In this document: positions 57,493-64,000 of the stretch, piece after piece
How positions within the stretch are numbered: position 1 is the first letter of the stretch
Layout of the letters: each line of letters opens with the position of its first letter
Source: Ancistrus triradiatus
Lineage: Eukaryota; Chordata; Actinopteri; Siluriformes; Loricariidae
Length of the DNA stretch: 64,000 nt
Assembly: GCA_025084515.1 (NCBI GenBank)
Contig: JAJAGP010001354.1
Coordinates: 124,001-188,000, forward strand
Direction of reading: 5' to 3'
Notes under the pieces: model-generated
Told to the model about the DNA's origin: nothing
The model's database searches: none
The model's input: the letters and a program-made list of their open reading frames with translations, nothing else
Program-made: the position numbers and the translations under genes

Positions 57493-60400
57493 TTAAATAG
57501 CCTTAGATGTCACTTTCCCCATTAGATGCTTCTTGGTATTCTGCTCTGGTCTGCATACAATTATGAAACATTTAGGCACAAATATGCAAATGAACAAACC
57601 AAAGCTTGAAGCCAGAATTGCAAATATTTCAACAGCTACAGTAAATTTTCCAGGAGAGCTGACATAAGCTGGAATAAAGGTGATCCAAACTGCACAGAAT
57701 ATAAGCATGCTAAATGTAATGAATTTGGCTTCATTAAAATTATCAGGTAGTTTACGGGCCAAAAAAGCAAAAACAAAACATAAAAGTGCTAGAAATCCTA
57801 CATAGCCCAACACAGCCCAGAAACCGAGGGCTGAACCTAAACCACATTCCAAGATTATTCTTTCCTTGTAGAGCTTCAGATTTTTAAATGGAAAAGGAGG
57901 GGATATTTTTAACCAAAGCACACAAATAAGGACCTGTATTAGCGTGAAAACAACAACACTGAGTCTCTGTTGTGGAGGGCCAAACCACTTCATGACATTA
58001 CTTCCCGGATGTGTAGCCCCTGAAAGCCATTAGCACCACTATGGTTTTCCCCAGAACACAGGAGATGCAGAGGGACAAAGGTGATCCCAAACGCTGTGTG
58101 GCGAAGCATACAGGACCAAATCAGAAGGCTGACCAATGAAAGTAAGTGAACAGAAAAAACACAGAGTTAAGGAAAAAAGCAACAGGAAGCTCAACTCTGA
58201 GTTGTTGGCCCTAACAATAGGAGAGGTTCTGTGTTTGTAGAAGACAGCTGCCACACACACAGCCATGAATGCCCCAGTGATGGAGAATACTGTTAGGATG
58301 ATGCTGAGAGTGTCGTCCCAGGATAGATACTCAATGGGCTTTGGGAGGCATCTGTCTCGTTTGGGATTAGGCCAGAATTCAGGAGGGCAGCGCAGGCAGT
58401 CCAAAGAGTCTAAAATTTTACAAAGTCAATGTTAGAAAACTCAAGCTTAATAATAAAGTCATACATTTAGAGCATATTGTATTAGTAAAATGGAATTACA
58501 CACATTAGAGTGTGACTGTCTCAATCTAAACCTTTAAAAGCTTATTTACTTTTTCAGAAAGATGTCTTAAATGCTTTTCCTTGGAGAATTTTTTTTTATA
58601 TTGTATATCACAGTTTGCCATTTATAGTGCTAAGCTTGAATTACTGTACCACAAAGAAAAATATTACGATAAACTTTGAATGAAGCCATATGATGAATAT
58701 AATAATTGATATTGTGTATTATTAAAATTATTAAATGCAATTTTAAAATCTAAAAGTACCGTGAAATAACAGCACATTCACCTCATACCATTGTTAAAAT
58801 TGTAAAGATATTAGATTATGCTGCTTTTCAATAGTAAAAATAGTATACAGACCATTCTAACATTGTTATTTTTCTGAAGTCAGTATCATTACAATTGTAC
58901 TATCTAATGTCTGTTTATATCTACTGGTACAAATATGCAGCTAATGGAGGAAGTGGAAATTGAGCAATGGACCAATGATAAACATTTGTTCTACTATGCA
59001 ATTAAAAGTTTATGTGTGGTTTTAAACCAGGGTGGAAATTAGATGGTTTAAAAGTCTTGTTACTGTACAAGTACTGTGATACACAACCTGTTTTGTTACT
59101 GATCTCTCCTTCAGCACATGGTATACAGTCAAAACAGCAAACAGGTCTTTGCTTCTGCACAGCTTTTCTGGTACCTGTAGGACAGCTTTCACTACACACA
59201 GACACTGGTACCTATGAAATTAGACAGCAGAAAAAAATATTTCTAATTTTTGATAACTCAATATTGAAAGTTGTGCTCTCACAAATTTTACACTGAACTG
59301 ACACATAACATATAATGAGTATAAGAAGGCCTGCTTTAGAAGTCAACACGATTGTTTTACTGTACCTCAGTCTGCCCTCCAACCCAGATGATGGGTTTAT
59401 TGATTCTGAACTCCTGTCCTTTCATTCTGGATGAATCATACTGACCCACAGTCACAATTTCCAAATCTCTATATGCTGTAAACTGCCAGTTTATCAATTC
59501 ATAGACAGCTGGTGGGTCTCCGTTAGGGTCAAATGAAACCTGAAAACCATTCTTTGTAGTGAAGTTCACTATTCTGAGCTGGTTGAGTATCTGCAGAAAT
59601 ATTTTATGGCAAATCAGAGCACTGCAGAATTATGCTTTTTTCTGACAACAATTTATGTATTTAATTGTGCGGCAGGGAGACTTTATTAAATGCATTTTTT
59701 TGATGTAAGAGTTTACGTACCTGCTGTGGTGCAATTTGAATACTTTTATCACATTGTGTGTCATTGCAAATAAGACTGTGGATGGCATGGGCTATTGCAT
59801 ATGTTGCCTTGTATACCATGTTAGTGACACGCAATTGTGATGTGTCTAAATATGGGTTCTGGAGAGTTCTAACATCCTCAGTGCCATCGCAATCCCTCAT
59901 GCCATCAGAAATCGCTGTCCTCCCTTTAAGGTTGCAGCTGAAGGAGCTCTCCCAAAATTCTGTTAGCAGTTGAGATTTCAGTGCGTCAGCTGGTGTGAGA
60001 TCTAAAAGAAACTCACGAAGTCCAGGGATAACTGACCGGGGTACACCAAAACCTATTGCACCAGCGCACATGTTATACCGAAGAAAATCAGGATCTGTGA
60101 CCAATGTTTCACTTCCTATCCACTGAAGCCTTGGATATGGGTGCTGTGAGAGTTCCTCTAACAGAAACCTCAAGTCACCAGCATTCATAAATGCTACAAT
60201 AACTCGGGCTGTAGATGTTCGGATCACGTTTGCCACTCTCTCTAGTTTACTTTGTGGTTGAGTCCTGTAGTAAGCCTCTGAATATTCCACACAGATTCCC
60301 TCTGCTTGAGAAGCCTTTAGGAATGCTGCCATTCCATTATTTCCATAATCAGTGTCACTGCGCACTGCTCCAATCCATGTCCAGCCAAAATGCTTGACCA

Positions 60401-61540
60401 GCCTTGCCATTGCAGCTGCTTGGTGGTGGTCACTAGGTATGGTCCTAAAGAAGGCAGGATACTGATTCTTATCGCTCAAACATGCACAGGTTGCATAGTG
60501 ACTCACCTGTTAATTAGACAATGAAAAAGTAAACAAAATTATAATACTCAGACTTAATTCCCATTTTAAAGTGTGTATTTACTATAGTTGTTTCATACAA
60601 ACATGAAGTATTAGGCTGGGATTAATTGAACCATTAATCTATTTATAAGGCATTACATAGTACATGGCATCTATGCTTTATAATTCAGTGCTATTTTTCT
60701 CCACATTTAGCAAAAGAGAGTTAGTTTGAAAATGTCTTAACCATGTAGAAAATAGTCTTCACCTGTGAAATTCCAAAAAGACCGAGCATTCTGGCTATGC
60801 TAATTGATTGTGATGATTCAGAATCTCCTATGACAGCAGGTACAGCAGAAGCTGCTAATTTTGAACAAAATAAATTGTTATTAAAGTCTGGTTCAAAACC
60901 ATTCATAAGCTGAAATGCAACTTTGATTGCCATCGGCACAGAAGAACATGAGTCATATATCTGGTAGCCTAATGTGATGCCTGGAAGGAGATCAGTTCTG
61001 TTATTGATCTCATGGATAGTGAATTCCATAGCACGGGCAAAACGCAGCTCCCTGTAGTTCATTCTGTTGGTAAACACATTAATAAACATTGAAGGAAAAA
61101 AGTGTTTCCGATGTTCTTACCTACCAGTTACCACATCAACTAAATCAACAGCTGTTAAACAAACAAACAAACAAACAAACATACACATAAACAAGGGTTA
61201 TAATTATTGATCCAGTAGTTATTATTTGTTGATGTATGTTCACTAAATAATAACTCCTCATCAATAATTCTGAATACCCTGTGGTGTTCAATCCACACAC
61301 AGACCTCCCAGTGCACTGTAGCTGTGGTGGCTGTGTGGTGTAGGTCATCTGCTCTGATGTCGTATAATAATGAATGGTGAAAATCCCTCCGATTATGAAG
61401 TCTCCATTCTTAAATATACCAGGCATCTGAGCTTCATTCCACAGCTTGCAGTTTACTAAGTTATTACTACCGGCTGCAGGGCTGAGCCCCGTTATCCAAA
61501 GTATTAAAACAAATGCCATTAGATTGAAACTGAGCTGCAT
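57493..61540 (-). pseudogene. OlfC (V2R-like) receptor, gene 2, six exons, exon 6 frame broken
   Basis: Exons: 61540-61305, 61063-60763, 60506-59721, 59590-59366, 59211-59088 and 58409-57493. Exons 1-5 have exactly the lengths of gene 1 (236, 301, 786, 225 and 124 nt), good splice sites and open frames. All five amino-acid pocket residues (S162, T185, D205, Y233, E312) are kept. In exon 6, compared with gene 1, there are three single-base insertions, each in a homopolymer: AAA at 58118-58120, GGG at 58072-58074 and CCCC at 58017-58020. The shifted frame reaches a stop at about 58039; the third insertion restores the frame before MKWFGPPQQ (57993). The damage covers the end of TM2 to the loop after TM3. 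The C-terminus is three residues longer (KAI). It is either a recent pseudogene or an intact gene with sequencing errors. Confidence 0.85.
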
Positions 61541-61595
61541 AGCACGATCAATGAGTTACAGCACTCTGAAAGCCAAAACAACTGTATTATAGAGC

Positions 61596-61603
61596 TTTAA
61601 ATA
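61596..61603 (-). promoter_or_regulatory. TATA-like box of OlfC gene 2
   Basis: TATTTAAA on the minus strand, 56 bases before the ATG at 61540, matching position and sequence at gene 1. Confidence 0.55.
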
Positions 61604-62317
61604 CCCATGTTGCTGTGATGCCACAGAAGCAAGCTTGGGTAGACTTTAGAAACAGGGGGTGTGGCTATGAATTTAGTGTTAATGATGCTGGTAGCCATTG
61701 ATTTTAGATATGTTCCTCTAGAAGAGGCTTTCAGAGATGCATGGCTCAGGGAGATGCACAGCTCAGGCTGGCACATCATGCATTCAGTGTTCCAAATCCT
61801 CAGGTCTGATCAATCATAGTCCAGCAGAGTTATGCTGAGGGTTATTTAAGGATGAGCCCCATTTGGTCTCTGTTTTTTGCCTTTGTTTAAGGTGCAGCTT
61901 ATTTAGTAATTGTCATTTTCTGTGTGGCTAGGGAACTAAGAACATTAAAAAAGAAAAGAGAAGTGTGATGGAAGTTTGAAGTTGTGAAAACTGAAGAAGA
62001 GAAACATAAATAATGGCATTCTCCACACCATTATACCACATTCAACAGCCTGCACATTTGGCAGGTTGATTGCATGAATTCACATTTTGACCCTACCATC
62101 TGTTTGCCTCAGTAGACCAGGCTCTGTTTTTGGTGAGCCTTTGCCCACTGTAGACCAGCCACCAGTAAAGGCTGCATGTCCCACTCCCACTATGTCTGTT
62201 GCTGGCTGAACTTGCCCCAGGTCAGTCCGATCACCACCTAAATAACCTGGAGAGATGTGTTGAGGATCTCACTTAATGCAGGGGCTCCTTGCAACAGTAG
62301 TAGGCTAAAGTGGCATG
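61604..62317. other. Intergenic, no gene recognised
   Basis: About 700 bases upstream of OlfC gene 2. No repeat or frame of note. Confidence 0.5.
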
Positions 62318-62530
62318 TAGTGGTGCTTGAAAGTTTGTGACCCCTTTAGAATTTTCTATATTTCTGCATAAATATGACCTAAAACATCATCAGAATTTCA
62401 GGCAAGTCCTAAAAGTAGATAAAGAGAACCCAATTAAACAAGTGAGACAAAAATATTATACCTGGTCATTTATTTATTTAGGAAAATCCAGTTTTACATA
62501 TTAGAGGGGCTAAAGTATGTGAACCTCTAG
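62318..62530 (+). mobile_element. End fragment of a Tc1-like transposon
   Basis: About 210 bp matching the reverse complement of 55850-56070, from tagtggtgcttgaaagtttg to gtatgtgaacctcta. Only one end is present; no second inverted repeat follows. Confidence 0.8.
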
Positions 62531-64000
62531 GGTCAGCTTCAAAGTTAACTTTATTGTCAAAAACTGCAATATATACAAGACATAAAGAGTATTGAAATTC
62601 CGTTACTCTCAAACCCATGGTGCATCAATAAACATTAAACATTTAGATAAAACACTAAGTCTCCAATGGCTAAAATACAATAACAATACTATATAAATTA
62701 TATCTACAGCACTATCCATTTATAGTAATTAAAATGTCTCTGACATTGGGATCTGAAGTAGTGATTGAGTGTATGTATAAAGTCCCTAATGTTGAAGTAA
62801 AGTGACATATGCAGTTGGTTAAGGCTAGTGCAAATAAATCAGTAGTGCAAATATAAACGGTAGTGCAAATATAAACAGTAGTGCAAAATGAATGAGCACA
62901 TAGATTTGTAAACTGATGAGTGCATAAGAAGTACGTAGGGATGCAGAGTTCGGTATTGAGTTCAGTATGAGTTTTTGTGTTATGTGGGATGTGTGACTGA
63001 GATTGTTTATTAAGCGGGTGAAAGATGCAGGAGAGGCAGAGCAGGAAGAGAGTTGAGAGTTGACTGCCTGATGAACAGAGCTGTCCCTCAGTCTGTTGGT
63101 TCTAGACTCTGCAGTCTCCTCCCTGATGGAAGCAGCCTGAAGTAGGCATGTAGTGGGTGTGTAGGATCACTCGCCTTTCAGAGGGCTTTCTGAGTGAGAT
63201 GGGCACTGAGTGATGGATCATGGAGTGAGGGGAAGGAGGTGCCGATGATCTTCTCAGCCGCTCTCACGATGCGCTGGAGGGTCTTGCGGCAGGACGCGGA
63301 ACAGGCACCGTACCACACCGTCATGCAGCTGGTTAAGATGCTCTCGATGGCACCCCTGTAAAAGGTGCACATGATGGGGGTTGGTGCTCTAGCTCTTCTC
63401 AGCCTTCTTTGCCAGTGCCGCTGTGTTGGTGCTCCAGGACAGGTCCTCTGAGACATGCACTCCCAGGAACTTTGTGCTGCTCACCCTCTCCACAGCAGTA
63501 CCGTTTATGGTGAGAGGAGCATGCTGAGCGTGTGTCTTCCTGAAGTCCACAACAATCTATTTTGTCTTATCCACATTCAGAGAGAGATTGTTGTGTTTGC
63601 ACCACAGGGCTAGGTGGCTCACCTCATTCCTGTAATCTGTCTCATCATTGTGCAGATGAGACCCACCACAGTCGTGTCATCTGCAAACTTGAAGTAGTAG
63701 TTGGAGCTGTATGATAGTATGCAGTCATGTGTCAGCAGGGTGAATAGTAGGGGGCTCAGCACACATCCTTGGGGGGCCCCCGTGTTCATTGTGATGGTGC
63801 TGGATGTGTCCCTGCCAACTCATACTGCCTGTGGTCTCCCAGTCAGGAAATCTAACAGCCAGTTGCATAATGAAGTGTTCAGCCTCAGAATTTCCAGTTT
63901 GAGAATGAGCTACTGTGGGATGATGGTGTTGAATGACGAGCTGAAGTCAATGAACAGCATTCTAACATAAGACTTTTTAGTTTCTAGAGGACTGTGTGGA
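62531..64000 (-). mobile_element. LINE remnant running off the window
   Basis: The minus-strand 3' UTR lies at about 62531-63170 (aactttattgtcaaaaactg near the 3' end, with aataaac.gtagtgcaaat units). RT coding sequence follows to the window end. It is a different LINE family from the two at 35.7-46 kb. Confidence 0.75.
63178..64000 (-). pseudogene. LINE reverse transcriptase remnant (partial)
   Basis: From the window edge on the minus strand: FIDFSSAFN-type palm sequence (about 63960), the GAPQGCVLSPLLF block (about 63770), NYYFKFADDTTVVG with the FADD catalytic motif (63698-63660), the LSLNVDKTKEIVVDFRKTHA block (about 63580-63530) and the C-terminal YRGAIESILTSCMTVWYGAC then LQRIVRAAEKIIG (63370-63250). 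At least one small frameshift follows the FADD block near 63650. The N-terminus lies beyond the window. Jockey-superfamily RT by motif order. Confidence 0.8.

Overview
The window is repeat-rich vertebrate DNA and almost certainly comes from a teleost fish. The only clear host genes are two class C GPCRs of the fish OlfC (V2R-like) olfactory receptor family. The repeats are typical of fish: Tc1, hAT and pogo DNA transposons, LINEs ending in a gtcaagtcaagtcag tail, TGTCACG-type LTRs and a tRNA-headed SINE. An otophysan fish (catfish or characin type) is a guess. There is no bacterial, operon-type or CRISPR content.

Layout. 0.3-0.8 kb: pogo-like miniature transposon. 0.8-3.5 kb: an unclassified 2.7 kb repeat ending in a minisatellite, with a second, longer copy at 49.7-52.9 kb. 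4.1-7.3 kb: LTR retrotransposon with a gag-like ORF and no pol. 7.6-10.4 kb: decayed endogenous retrovirus on the minus strand (Gag fragment, zinc knuckle, env-like pieces). 10.4-11.0 kb: solo LTR with a perfect 5-bp target duplication. 11.0-21.5 kb: a 23-bp minisatellite of about 8 kb, split by a 2.3 kb LTR-like element. 21.5-25.3 kb: a different 22-bp minisatellite with higher-order structure. 25.6-27.8 kb: an inverted second copy of the LTR-like element, sitting in another LTR. 28.5-29.1 kb: hAT miniature element.

30.3-34.4 kb: OlfC gene 1, six exons on the minus strand, intact (858 aa predicted). 35.7-46.1 kb: two damaged copies of one LINE family (esterase-type ORF1, endonuclease, reverse transcriptase) with LTR-like elements beside or inside them. 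46.1-49.2 kb: non-autonomous LTR element with two 1.3 kb LTRs, a 395-bp interior and a TAAAA target duplication. 53.8-56.1 kb: dead Tc1 transposon with an RTE-type LINE fragment inside it. 57.5-61.5 kb: OlfC gene 2, the same six-exon structure, but with three 1-bp insertions in the TM3 region of exon 6. 62.3-64.0 kb: Tc1 end fragment and a LINE reverse transcriptase remnant running off the window.

The two receptors are tandem paralogues in the same orientation. They have identical lengths for exons 1-5, a conserved TATA-like box 56 bp upstream of the ATG, and all five residues of the class C alpha-amino-acid pocket, so amino acids are the likely ligands. Everything else is mobile or tandem repeat DNA. 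I found no convincing new gene system. The most notable points are the state of OlfC gene 2, the tRNA-like modules inside two LTR-like families, the paired minisatellites flanked by inverted LTR-like copies, and signs that 35.7-49 kb may contain many small sequence errors.
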